Shown in pieces: positions 46,872 to 57,431 of a stretch of 64,000 nucleotides of DNA. How positions within the stretch are numbered: position 1 is the stretch's first letter; each line of letters begins with the position of its first letter. Position numbers and translations under genes: made by a program. A model generated the notes under the pieces. The model had not been told where the DNA came from. It did not search any database and was given only the letters and a program-made list of their open reading frames with translations. The DNA is from Dermacentor variabilis (Eukaryota > Arthropoda > Arachnida > Ixodida > Ixodidae), in assembly GCF_050947875.1 (NCBI RefSeq), contig NC_134576.1:54006255-54070254 (forward strand). Direction: 5' to 3'.

Positions 46872-47375
46872 GTGAAGCTAGATGGCCTAGTTGCTGCTGA
46901 AGAGGAAGATGACCACATGTTCGACAACTTGCATGAAGCACCGGCAGCTGAAGATTGCATAATTTATTATTTAGCTGGTTATATATGCCGCAAGTACTTG
47001 AAAAGCACAACGTGTGCAAAATGCCGTGAAGGATTATTGGAAAAAAGAGCACTTCGTCGTCAGCCGCAAAGGAGCCTTGTTCTGTGTAAAACCAGGGGAG
47101 GCCTCTTGCACCCAAACCGAGGTCTTTTTCAGTTGCTTCAGGCAAAGGAGATGGAATTCCACAAACATGCGGCTCTCAGAAATGCCGATGAACTAACATT
47201 GGACAACATGCTTGATAAGTACAACTTTCAGTTCTCGTGTGCCAATCATAAAGAAGAAGTTATTTCTGGCGTGCTACACGGATATGTAGCCATGAGAATG
47301 AGGCAGTTCTGCAAACAGAAATCTGAGGCAAAAAATGAGTCGCGGCAGCTGCAAAAGCTGTCGAAACTTCAGTAG
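46872..47375 (+). pseudogene. P-like transposase C-terminal region, copy B
   Basis: A 167-codon open stretch contains EDCIIYYLAGYICRKYLKST and a CAKCREGL pair, the pattern of the THAP9 C-terminal zinc-ribbon-like part. It ends in a basic, glutamine-rich tail. Sequence upstream (46801-46870) corresponds to bases 1-60 of the window in inverted orientation. Confidence 0.75.
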
Positions 47376-47389
47376 GTGAAACCTCTACG

Positions 47390-48449
47390 TTTATGGGCGC
47401 CATGAACTTCCTCGTGTCTGCGAAATGTGTGCCAGTGTCCACTTTGTTTACGCAACGTAAACGCTTGTACGAATAATTCATTTATCGCATGCTCTCCGTA
47501 TTTGTCAAATAAATGTCAATCTGCACAAAACTTTACTGCTTTTGCGTCCCTGGCTTTTAAATGACAGTCGTCCATATGACTGACAAATTGGCAAATGCCG
47601 ACAGGCCAAGGCTACTCCGTCCTGTACACTAACATCACAACCACCTCTACCAGAACACCCAATTTCGGTCATTAAAAAAATGCGGCCTTCGAATAGCCAC
47701 ACTGGAAAGTTGTTTTGCAGCGCATTACAATTTAACTGCGAGCCTATCTAGGTTACAGTACACGTAAAACTAGTTTTCGCGGGGAGGTTTGGCACCTCAT
47801 CACGGTAAGTTCAGTGGGTGAGGTAAGTATTGCAGCCACTAATATTTGACATAGTTCGCTGCAGCGTCAAGGAGCATGATCAGTATTGCCGACTACCGTT
47901 GCGCTGGACTCATCGTGCCATGCTGCTATACCGGCATGGATGAGAGCGTGCACTACATAGCTCTCGGAGCACGCTTAGTTTCGTTAAACGTATGCTTCGT
48001 TCATCGCAAACAAACTTCCATCTCAAGCTGGAATAACATACGCATCAAGCTTAACGTAAGAAGCGAATTCGAACGTTTTATTGACGCTTTTCACATCCGT
48101 AATAACTCTTGCCCTGCTTTTCTGCTTCAAAACCAAGGCCCTTGTTGTGTCTGTGCCGCCATCTGCCCAGGCCGGCGCAATACATGCACAAATTTTTTCC
48201 GCCTGGACGGCCTTCGTTCAGCCACCTAGCCTATTCTGACAGTGTTCTCACTGAACGTTTATGCAGGCTTAGATCAAATGTTCAAAACGCATGTCCTTGT
48301 GCACAATAAAAAATATCCCTTCAGGGTTTTATTAAAAAGGCTATGCATACGTGGCCAGAAAAATGTTTGAAATGTAATATTTTGGGATGACGTTTTCTGC
48401 TGTGCATTATACAAATTTCATACAAATTACTCCTGAACATGTAACCCAC
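47390..48449. other. no confident gene
   Basis: A 117-codon frame on plus at 47876-48229 is Cys-rich and matches nothing I know. I leave it uncalled. Otherwise the stretch is AT-rich. Confidence 0.4.
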
Positions 48450-48632
48450 CTTGGAAGTTAAGGACGTCTTGGCAACCACCGGCCAGTTCTTGCCGCCGGT
48501 CCCGCGTTCCCTTATTTAGCGACTCGGGCACGTCCTTGTTTTTCTCCAAGTGCTTGGCTAAACTTCGTTCTTGACGATGTGCCCTTTTGATCAGTTTCAT
48601 ACAGTGGGACGACACTCGCTCTAAGCCATCCT
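48450..48632 (-). CDS. candidate internal exon, intact (183 nt)
   Basis: On minus the exon follows gtttttttgcag and ends in CCAAG|gtgggtt, giving both splice signals. It reads open for 61 codons with a split codon at each side. The peptide starts EDGLERVSSHCMKLIKRAHR and includes NKDVPESLNKGTRDRRQEL. It is rich in Lys, Arg and Glu and should be helical; no domain is recognised. A second, damaged copy lies 253 bp further at 48703. Many differences between the two are synonymous, which suggests past selection. No flanking exons are identified. Confidence 0.6.
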
Positions 48633-48702
48633 CTGCAAAAAAACTCAATTAGGAGTTACCATTACCCTCCTCAAATAACCGGAAAGAAAAAATGTAACTC
48701 AC

Positions 48703-48886
48703 CTTTGTAGTCGAGGACCTCTTGGCGGCTTTCAGCCAGTTTTTTGTCTTCTGTCACTGGTTGCCTGTTTCATCGCCTGGGGGACCGCCTTGCCTGTCGC
48801 GAGATGTTAGGCGAGTCGCCGTTCTTGCCTTCGAGATCTTTTTATCAGGTTCATACACTTTGCCAGGATGCTCTCCAGGCCATCTT
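48703..48886 (-). pseudogene. duplicate of the 48.45-kb exon, inactivated (184 nt)
   Basis: The acceptor ttttttgcag and donor CAAAG|gtgagtt are intact. The reading DGLESILAKCMNLIKRSRRQ aligns with the neighbour, but TAA follows RRLA. An extra A in a run at about 48740 shifts the frame, giving 184 nt compared with 183. The intronic flanks match as well (tcaaataaccggaaag at about 48671 and 48925), so a whole exon with introns was copied in tandem. Confidence 0.62.
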
Positions 48887-49139
48887 CTGCAAAAAAATCA
48901 ACTAAGGTTTACCATTACTCTCCTCAAATAACCGGAAAGGAAAAATGTAACTCTGTTACATACAGAAGTCTCAACCTCATATAGAAACTGGTCGCGCAGT
49001 TTCTATCGTCAAATTATTAGCCCTACCAGCACATTTCCCTGAGAACGACCACATACGTACACCTGCCCATAATTTCGTTCCGCGTTTCTGTGACAAAATA
49101 ACACCTGATAATGTCGCACCTTTTCTCGAATAACATTTG

Positions 49140-49343
49140 TGTGCGCATGTCGTAAGAAGCCAACAAACACTGACACCAAGGACATCACAGGGAAAATTAC
49201 TTGTGCTTAATAAATAAAATAAAGAAACGATAAATTAATGGAAATGAAGGTGGATGAAAAAACCCGCTGCTGCAGGTGGGGGACGATCCCACAAACTTCG
49301 CATTTCGCGTGCGATGCTCTACGCATTGAGCTACCGCAGCGCT
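49140..49343 (-). mobile_element. tRNA-derived SINE, about 200 bp
   Basis: On minus, gcgctgcggtagctcaatgc with tagagcatcg resembles a pol III A box, and gtgggatcgtcccccacc a B-box region. The body (catttccattaatttatcg ... cttcttacgac) matches a SINE I recall from ixodid ticks, possibly Ruka-like. The tail ends near 49140. The name rests on memory and the tRNA origin on box-like words. Confidence 0.6.
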
Positions 49344-50415
49344 GTTTCCTCGTTCACTTTCTTTGGGTATTTACTTTCCCTTGTAGAACCCTGGGAGTGG
49401 ACGTGGAACATCATTTCTGCCAGAGGCATCACGAGAACGCGAACTTTTTGAGCGAAGGCAACCGGCCAATACGGCGCCGCGCCACATCTTTGCTTTTGTT
49501 GCTTCACAGCAGCTACTGCGCAGTTTCCACTCCAGAAACTCCACAAATTCCGGTGCAAATACAAATAGCGGCCGCACCCAACGTTTGCAGATTAGGTCAG
49601 TTGGATAAGTCTGCTTCAGAGGCGGCTCCAAGTCATCTATCCCTTCAGAGATGGCGCTTGCGTCGCGTTGGGATCGAGCTGCCGGCTGTAGGCGGGCATG
49701 TTCAGTGCTTTTATTGGTGTTTGTCTAGGCTGTCTGTCGCCGGCGTGCACTCCGGAAAAGTTCCTTTGGTGTTATCGCTTATCCATAAATTGGAATATAG
49801 GTATCTGACTTGGAGATCACGTGTATTGTGTTGTAAGCCAAGTTTGACAAAGTCTGTGTGCCGACCTGCAGCGCGCTGGGCTGCCAAAAGGGATATGCTT
49901 CTCAAGAGAAAACGTGCAGTCGATAGCACTTAACGTGCCGAGGACTTAATCACTTTCTACGAGCACATCGTTAAAGGCAGCATTGTTAAGATTCCACGTG
50001 GCAGGTGGACGCTTAAGGTGGGTGCGGAATCACTTATTTTCCCCAACATTCCTGTGCACCTATCGACCGCAAAAGCACCAAAGCCCAGAAGAAAACCTTC
50101 GAAGCTAAGAGCGACAGTAAATTGTGACGTTCGTATGTCTGAAAGTGATGGCGACGTGATGTAAACATAAAAAACAGTAATGCTAAAGAAACTGAGGTCC
50201 ATTCCGTTCTAGATATGTGTTCAGAGGAAGCATCTTCGTTCCATGCATTTCAACAGCACTCAAGTTTCGAGTCCTGGAATGTCCAGCTCATGACTCTTCA
50301 AAGTTTATGAAAACAGTGGTATTGTTGTGATCGACAGAGCTGTTGGTTATGAGGAAAGACTTCACTGTTGCACTCAGCTTATGCGGAAGGCTTGTTCCTC
50401 CGTGCGTCTACAACG

Positions 50416-50601
50416 AATTAGGAAAGAACAGCGCCAACTAAGACGATCACAAGTGGGGAGAACGACACAGGACAAGCGCCATCTTCACCTATCATTATTC
50501 ACAGAAAAATTTCAGTGAATAAAGATAGATGAAGTTGGCGCTTGTCCTGCGTCGTTCTCCCCACTTGTGATCGTCTTAGTTGGCGCTCTTCCTTCCTAAT
50601 T
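50416..50601. mobile_element. hairpin MITE, 186 bp, near-perfect inverted repeat
   Basis: Left arm aattaggaaagaacagcgcc... and right arm ...ggcgctcttccttcctaatt are reverse complements over about 80 bp each, with a short loop around 50500-50520. The arms contain gacgatcacaagtggggaga and gacaagcgcca. The outermost AATT is self-complementary, so TSD and end cannot be separated. It has no coding capacity. Confidence 0.8.
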
Positions 50602-51009
50602 CAAGTATGCACCATCTAGCCCAAATGAATGTGGTCTACAACGAATATGGTTCGTTAGAACCGCTAAAATTCTCAAGCTTGAAGAAACTATCCGCATTTC
50701 AGCAACCTAAAAGTGTGCACGGGCTGTCATTGTGGTTTATTCCCCTCCATTTCGGCAGCAACATCAGCTTTCAAGACCCAGCACGTGTGGAGGAGCGCAA
50801 AATGATTTAGGCTGTCTCAGGATAGCTTGTGCCCACCGTGCAGGAGCACAAGAAAATATATCCGAGCACGGAAAAAGCGAAAAAAGAAGAAATCCGAAGA
50901 ACGAACCAAGCCTCACCAAAGGGTACGTTTAACAAATAAAAACCTCAGAAAGAGTGACTAAGGCTGCAATTTTTCGCGACAAAGCCAAAAAAGAAATTCG
51001 GGCTTTCAA

Positions 51010-51594
51010 ATGTGCCTTCCTCAAACGCAACAGCTTGCTCTTCACGCAGTGTTGAAAGCTTCAAAAGCAAAGTCAGCGAGAGGAAATCGCTATAAAACCA
51101 ACTGGTTGATGACTTACCTCCCTCTGCTTATAGCCCTGCTTACCAGCCCTGCTGCTCATAGGCTGATGTCAAAGATGAATATTTTGCCACTACCTACGTC
51201 ATCGCGCCTTAAACAAATTATCAAGAGAATGCCTTGCGAGTTCGGTTTTAATAAGGTTTCACTTAACAGCATTGGTGCACTTATTAAACAAGGAGTAAGC
51301 TGTTGTGGAAGCCTCATACTAGACGATATGAAAGTGCGCAAAGCTGTCACATTCAACAAGCAAACATATCAAGTAGACGACCAGGAATCGACAGCCATGG
51401 CAGATCATGCACTTGTGCTTACGATTGTGCCCCTATTTCATTCGTGGGTACTACCAATCGCCAGTTTCGCTACAAAAAATGCATCTCCTGGAAGAGTCCT
51501 CGCAAGGATGGTTTTGAAAGCCGTCATAGAGCTTCATAAACAAAATGCTACAGTGATAGCCGTCATAAGCGATGGAGCAAGCACAAACAAGTGA
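51010..51594 (+). pseudogene. P-like transposase core, lineage 2
   Basis: A 194-codon open stretch has the helical block NWLMTYLPLLIALLTSPA, LPLPTSSRLKQII, SLILDDMKVRKAV with the first acidic residues kept, and VISDGASTNK with the second. A stop follows. The next piece (51613-51760) contains PYFLCGVSHIVKCIRNHLL, expected after the core in this family. The active-site Asp residues are preserved better than in copy B. Confidence 0.72.
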
Positions 51595-51989
51595 ATGTGA
51601 TCAACATTTGATGTGACAGGCAACTCTCATGCACCTAAGCACAAAATTGAACATCCCTGTATTCCAGACAGCAGTCCATACTTCCTCTGTGGTGTGTCTC
51701 ACATTGTGAAGTGCATAAGAAATCATCTGCTTCGTCACAAGTACGGCATGGTAGGTATCCGCTTTTTTATGTTAGCTTGTAACAAAATTAACGTCATCAC
51801 AAGATATCAGCTCCAAATTTTCAATCATCTTTTTACTTTACAGAATGGCGAACATGAGATCAACTATGACCGCTACTGTATACTTCAGGATGTTAACAGC
51901 AAGCAGCAGCTCCGTGCAGTACCAAAACTGACAAAAGAGCATGTGAACCCCGACAATTTGAGAAAAATGAATGTGCGGCTGGCTGTTCA

Positions 51990-52716
51990 GGCAGGTAGCC
52001 GCCTATATTCAGCTAGATAACGGAAATCGGGCCGCAGTTTTGCCTTTCGTCATCTTCGCTTATAACACCGCCGTTCAATGCAAAACCGGTTACTCGCTAT
52101 TCAACCTTGTTTATGGCCGTTCGCCCAGTTCCTTTCTCGACGTTTCTTTTCTGCCCCTGTCAGTCCATCTTAATCTTCCTGCGAAGAATATGTTTCCCGC
52201 CTTGGCCGTTGTCGCTAGCGTGGCCGCTTTGACAGCGAAGCCAGACAACAGGACCGCAAGGTTAATTATGAAGCATGTAATGCAGTAGTTTTCTACCAGC
52301 CCAGCGATGAAGTGCTGCTCTGGACACCAGTTCACACTCCTGGGTTGTGTAAGCAGTGTCAGTTCCACTTTTTTGGCACATACGCGTTCCTGAAAATGAC
52401 TTCTTCCGTTAATTATCGCGTGACCCCAGTTGTTCCCTCAACTGACCGCCGTTGCCGGTCTACCGAAGTGGTCAACCTTTCTCGTATGAAGCCCTGCACG
52501 CGGCGTTTCCCGTACCTTTAGGCTGCGGCCAGGGTGGCCGCTCTTGTGCGGGCGAAGTTAGTGTGGCCATTTATTGTGCACTTCATGTGTATATTATCAT
52601 CATCATGTGTGTGCCCTTCGCATCGTGCGGATACCCGGATCGTCATAGTGGATTGGGCCGAGGGTTCTTCGGCGCGTCTCTCAGGCTCAATAAAGGCCGG
52701 TCCTTACTGTGGCGTC

Positions 52717-52719
<3 letters not shown>
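51990..52719 (+). mobile_element. gypsy-2: integrase C-terminus and 3' LTR
   Basis: Plus reads VLPFVIFAYNTAVQCKTGYS, VYGRSPSSFLD, then after frame changes EVLLWTPVHTPGL and NYRVTPVVPSTDRRC, the gypsy integrase C-terminal region. Then follow a non-coding stretch with an AATAAA signal at 52689-52694 and an LTR end ggcgtcaca at 52719. The 5' limit of the LTR is unclear (roughly 52530). The element is truncated where it meets the P-like lineage 2. Confidence 0.72.

Positions 52720-52771
<52 letters not shown>
52720..52771. repeat. (AT)n microsatellite between two LTR ends
   Basis: About 26 AT units lie between the CA end of the gypsy-2 LTR (52719) and the TG of the gypsy-3 LTR (52772) with no other sequence. 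Confidence 0.95.
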
Positions 52772-52774
<3 letters not shown>

Positions 52775-52951
52775 CGCGGTACAACGCGGACAGAACACAG
52801 GGAGACGTTCTTCGAACAACAAGACAATATGTTCAAAAACAAAGAGCGGAGACACGTCTTCTTCGTCATCACCCAATGTGGCTCCGACCCCCTAGGCGGA
52901 GTCCGTTAGTGCTCCCATCGGCGTCGTCGTCTGCATAGAATACGCGCGTCA
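52772..52951 (-). repeat. gypsy-3 3' LTR (about 180 bp)
   Basis: On minus it starts TGACGCGCG at 52951 directly after a purine-rich gggagggacaaa (candidate polypurine tract), and ends GTACCGCGACA at 52772. TG...CA ends and the position after integrase fit a 3' LTR. The outer edge abuts (AT)n. Confidence 0.65.
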
Positions 52952-53173
52952 TTTGTCCCTCCCAACGAGAGCATCGTGCCGATGCTAGACAAGAAATGTC
53001 AGTTGCGGAAGTAAAGGGCGCTAGCACTGTTATTCGCTCACATACGGCTTCATGCGGACAACGTGCACAAGTTCAGGATGGTGTGTGCGGCGCCGCGTAC
53101 AGTTCGGATTATCGGGAACGACCTCGTAAATGACATCACTGAGTCGCCGCAATACCCGATATGGTCCGAACTA

Positions 53174-54223
53174 TCACCTTAACAGTTTCTTGGAGAGGCC
53201 ACCTTTCCGTACGGGTGTCCGAATCCATACTCTGTCGCCGACTTCATCGGTAACTATTCTACGGTGAAGATCGTAGCGGCCTGCGTCGTAGTCTTGCTGC
53301 TGACAGATCCGCAAGCGCGCGAGCTGCAGAGCTTCTTCTGCGCGTTGTGTAAACACATCGGCGTCCGTATCAGCGTCGTCAAAGTCGTGTGGAAGCATCG
53401 CATCCAGCATCGTTCGTACATCTCGTCCGTGAACAAGGGTGAACGGAGTCATGCGCGTCGTCTCTTGTTTCGCCGTTTTATATGCAAAGGTGATATACGG
53501 TAGGATGTCGTCCCAATTTTTATGTTCGACATCCACGTACACTGATAGCATGTCTTCGATGGTTTTGTTTAGGCGCTCTGTTAACCCATTGGTTTGTGGA
53601 TGGTAGGCGGTTGACTTTCGATGGGACGTTCCACTTAGTAGCAAGACGAGATCTAAAAGTGCAGCCGTAAATGCGGTTGCTCGGTCGGTTATTACGACGG
53701 TTGGGGCGCCGTGTCGCAACACCACATGCTCAATGAAAAAGCGCGCCACCTCGGCTGCTGTGCTTCTCTGGATTGCCTTTGTTTCAGCGTAAGGTGTGAG
53801 ATAGTCGGTTGCGACGATAACAAAGCGATTGCCTGCAGTAGAAGTAGGAAGTGGGCACAAAATATCCTTTCCGATTTGATCAAATGGTCTTTGAGGGACC
53901 TGGACGTAGGAGGCCGACTGGTTTCGTAGGAGGCGACTTGCGCCTCTGGCAGTCGATACAAGTGCGAACGTGATGTTTCACGGCGGTGGTAAGTAATACC
54001 TTTGCTGCACTCTGGCTAATGTTCGCGTGTAGCCGAAGTGACCAGAAGTCACCTCGTTGTGGCAAGCTTGAAGTACTTCCGTACGAAGAGCTGCAGGAAT
54101 GACAAGCAGATAGGGGGACCCGGTCGAAGTAAAGTTTTTTTTGTAAGGGACCTTGGCCCGTAAACAACATGACAACAGTCCTCTTGTGAAAACTCTAGGT
54201 GGTTTCGCAGATCTTCTCTCCAA
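53174..54223 (-). pseudogene. gypsy-3 integrase
   Basis: HHCC region: FGYTRTLARV then CIDCQRRKS (about 54060-53940). The catalytic core has VIVATDYLTPYAETK, VVITDRATAF (Asp) and HPQTNGLTERLN (Glu). The C-terminal region GDRVWIRTPVRKGGL follows. A frameshift at about 53870 separates the two halves. The first catalytic Asp is in the damaged junction. Confidence 0.82.
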
Positions 54224-54231
54224 GTAATTGA

Positions 54232-55420
54232 TTAGTTCAAGGAACTAGGGTCGTTCCGTTGTTGTTGCGCGACGGCGGATGTGTCCATAACACAAAGAAA
54301 TGCTGAGTCTTCTTCGGGCGGAGCAGGTGACTCTATCGGCGATCGAGACAAGCAGTCAGCATCCGTATGTCGTTTCCCCGACTTGTACGTGACAGTCATG
54401 TCAAACTCTTGCAGCCTTAGGCTCCAACGCGCCAGTCGTCCAGAATGATCTTTAAGGTTTGTCAACCAACATAGTGAATGGTGGTCGCTGATAACTGTGA
54501 AGTGGCGGCCATACAAATATGGGCGAAGTTTCATAACCGCCCATACCACGGCGAGGCATTCTTTCTCAGTTGTGGAGTAATTAGCCTCTGTACGTGAGTG
54601 TTCTACTTGCATAGGCAAGCACTCTTTCTGTTTCGCCTTGCCGCTGCACAAGAACAGCTTCCAAGCCAACATTGCTGAAAAAGTGTGGAGCAGTGTAGGA
54701 GCGGTCTCATCAAAATGAGCAAGCACTGGAGGTGTCTGGAGACGTTGCCGCAAGTCGATAAATGCACCTTGCTCTTCGTCGTCCCATACAAAAGCAACGT
54801 CGTCTCTCGTTAGGCAAGTTAACGGCGACGCAATGCGCGCAAAGTCTGCAATAAATCGCCGGTAGTAGGCACAGAGGCCGAGGAAGCACCTGACAGCCTT
54901 TTTATCGGATAGTACGGGAAACTGTGCGACGGCTGCAATTTTTTTCAGGATCCGGCCGGATACCTGCGTGGCTGACGACGTGACCGCGAAACTACAGTTC
55001 CGCGAAGCCAAATTGGCACTTCTGCGGCTTCAGGGTGAGGCCGGCGGACCGTATGGACTGCAGAACCGCTTCAAGCCGTTCTAGGTGTTCAAACGTTGCG
55101 GAGAACACGATGAAGTCGTCGAGATACACTAAGCAGGTTTTCCACTTCAGACCCGAAAGTACTGTATCCATTAAGCGTTGGAACGTAGCAGGGGCAGAAC
55201 ACAAGCCGAAAGGCAAGACTTTAAATTCGTATAGGCCGTCTGGCGTCACGAACGCAGTTTTTTCACGATCTCTCGGGTCTACGTCGATGTGCCAATATCC
55301 GCTTGTTAAGTCCATTGAAGAGAAGTAACGTGCCTGTCGAGTGAATCACCTATACGGAGAAGTGGGTATACGTCTTTCTTTGTCACTTTATTTAGCTTTC
55401 GCTGGCCCACACAGAAACGC
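54232..55420 (-). pseudogene. gypsy-3 reverse transcriptase and RNase H
   Basis: RT shows KVTKKDVYPL, LTSGYWHIDVD (motif A region), AFVTPDGLYEFKVLPFGL and the catalytic YLDDFIVFS. The downstream frame has FLGLCAYYRRFIADFARIAS, then RNase H with TEKECLAVVWAVMKLRPYLY and TVISDHHSLCWL. A frameshift lies near 55000. The RT N-terminus is replaced by the AC/AT repeat. Confidence 0.82.
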
Positions 55421-55423
55421 AAG

Positions 55424-55650
<227 letters not shown>

Positions 55651-55763
55651 AGTGCTGGAGGTGCTGGGTTTCGACCATCCAGGAACTTCGGAGTCGCACT
55701 CTACCCCCCATCATTCCCGACGACGCACGCACACCTCCAGCTCCTCCAACGGCGCCGGCCACC

Positions 55764-56996
55764 TTGGTTTGTGCCGGTGCCTTGCGTAAGCGAGATCCCC
55801 CTATCTTCTCCGGCACAGATGACAAAGACGTTGAAGATTGGATCTCGTCTTATGAGCGAGTGAGTGCCCATAACCAGTGGGACGACGTTACCAAGTTGAG
55901 AAACGTGGCATTCTACCTTACGGACATTGCGAAACTATGGTTTCTAAACCATGAAGCCGACCTCACTTCGTGGTTGGTCTTCAAGACCAACTTTACCCAA
56001 GTTTTCGGTCGGCCTGCAGTAAGAAAGCTTCGTGCGGAACAACGTTTGCGCACACGATCCCAAGAGGCCGGAGAAAACTTCACGAGCTACATTGAGGACA
56101 TTGTCGACCTGTGCAAACGGGTGAATGCGTCGATGTCAGAGGAGGAGAAGATCAATCATATAATGGAGGGTATTCAGGACGAATACTTTCAAATGTTAAA
56201 TGTTATTTCAAATGTTATTATCAAAGAGTCCTCACACTGTCTCTGAAGTGATAGAATTGTGCCAGAGTTACGACGAGTTGCGCAGGCAACGGCTTCACAC
56301 CCGACGTCCTACCCCACCCGCCGACTCTCTATCAAGCCTTGGAGTCGACGACAACCATGCTGCTCTCTTCGTAAAAATTCACGAATTCGTTCGCGCAGAG
56401 GTCGCCCGCCAGCTATGTTTGATATCTTCTGTCCAGGAACCACCACCTGCTTTGCATCCTACGATCCGCGACTTCATTCAAGAACAAGTATCTCAAGCCG
56501 TTCCTCCAGCCGTTGAGCAGACACCAGTCACGGCTCCTCTCACTTACGCTGAAGCTGTTTCCCGATCTCGTTCACAAACGCCCCAGCCGCCCTCTATGCA
56601 TCGACCACCGACATTTTGCCACCATCTATGCCGCTTCACGACCGACGGCATTTTCCTCCTATGCCGCTGCCCGACCGACCGCATTTTCCGAATCCTCAAC
56701 CGCGACTCGGACCTTACCCGCACCAGTGGTGCACCTTCGATGACCGCCCAATATGTTTTGCTTGCGGTGGTGCTGGTCACGTGGCGCGCCATTGTCGTCG
56801 TGGCATGCTTCCTCTTCAGAACATCCGGCGAGCGCCACCTTTCCCCGCTCCGTTTTCCTCTTCGCCTTCCAGCCTTCCTACCTCTTCCTTTTCCCCTGAC
56901 CGCCCAACCGCCTCTACTCATCGCTCACCATTTCCCCGACGTCGCTCGCTTTCTCCGATGCGGCGCCGTCCCGTGTCCACCGAGCAGGAAAACTGA
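55764..56996 (+). pseudogene. gypsy-4 gag with zinc knuckle
   Basis: FSGTDDKDVEDWISSYERVS and WFLNHEADLTSW are capsid-type patterns of Ty3/gypsy gag. Later VSEVIELCQSYDELRRQR follows in a shifted frame. ICFACGGAGHVARHC (about 56743-56787) is a CX2CX4HX4C knuckle. At least two frameshifts occur, one next to a local repeat of tttcaaatgtta (56187, 56207). Confidence 0.78.
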
Positions 56997-57071
56997 TGGC
57001 CGCAGTTCCCGAGGCACGAACTACGTCCGCGTCGCAATGCCCAAGTCCTCGTCCCTCTCCAGCCTACGTAA

Positions 57072-57431
57072 ATGAAGTCTGTCGAAGGAGTCACCGTCCT
57101 GGCACTTGCAGATACAGGAGCCGCCGTATCCGCAATCTCCGCCGAACTCTGCCGCACACTACGAAAGGTTTTGACGCCTCTCTCCGACTTCTCCCTTCGA
57201 ACCGCGAACGCTCAAGATATAACGCCTCTCACTGCCTGTACTGCTCGCGTCTTCATTCAAGGTCTACTGTATATCGTCGAATTCGTCGTGCTGCCCACGT
57301 GTTCCCATGCCATCATATTAGGCTGGGACTTCCTTGGAAATAATAACGCCGTTACTGACTTGTCACGCCGAACTCGAACTTTCTGCACTTCCCGACGTCG
57401 AGACTATCGAAAACGACCCTTCCAGTGTTAA
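57072..57431 (+). pseudogene. gypsy-4 aspartic protease
   Basis: VLALADTGAAVSAIS has the active-site D-T-G-A; later HAIILGWDFLG is the conserved end of the domain. The motif is intact here, unlike gypsy-1. A frameshift near 57350 separates it from RT. Confidence 0.82.

Larger units (their letters stand above)
43956..47380 (+). mobile_element. P-element-like (THAP9-type) transposon, copy B, most complete
   Basis: Plus-strand pieces follow the order of a THAP-type P-element transposase: zinc finger (44130-44300), basic linker, helical core (44952-45234, 45327-45734), catalytic region (45766-46310) and C-terminal region (46872-47375). Frames change several times, with stops between. Copy A at the left edge is its inverted counterpart. 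Element ends were not determined; P elements have short inverted repeats and 8-bp TSDs, which I did not find here. Confidence 0.8.
49900..51990 (+). mobile_element. second P-element-like (THAP) transposon lineage, truncated
   Basis: After an unrecognised stretch, 49930-50160 encodes a THAP C-terminal pattern: YEHIVKGSIVKIPRGRWTLK then FPNIPVHLST. The transposase core lies at 51010-51594 and a further piece at 51613-51990. It differs clearly from copies A and B. A 186-bp hairpin element sits inside at 50416-50601, and a gypsy fragment cuts the 3' end at about 51990. Confidence 0.7.
52772..55420 (-). mobile_element. gypsy-3: RT, RNase H, integrase and 3' LTR
   Basis: On minus the order is RT (55420-54992), RNase H (55011-54232), integrase (54223-53174) and 3' LTR. 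The 5' part of RT, protease and gag are missing; RT begins inside the RFCV...RKLNKV motif, next to (AC)n(AT)n. Frameshifts lie near 55000 and 53870 and a stop follows at 53172. Confidence 0.85.

Noticed and set aside
47876..48229. 117-codon Cys-rich frame on plus
   Set aside because: No recognisable motif, no homologous copy in the window and no clear splice or start context; length is compatible with chance.
49270..49343. tRNA gene on minus
   Set aside because: A- and B-box-like words are present but the rest does not fold as a tRNA by eye and is continuous with a SINE body and tail.
52687..52938. Tyr-Ile repeat proteins at the (AT)n tracts (also at 55306-55572)
   Set aside because: Translations of (AT)n repeats running into neighbouring LTR sequence.
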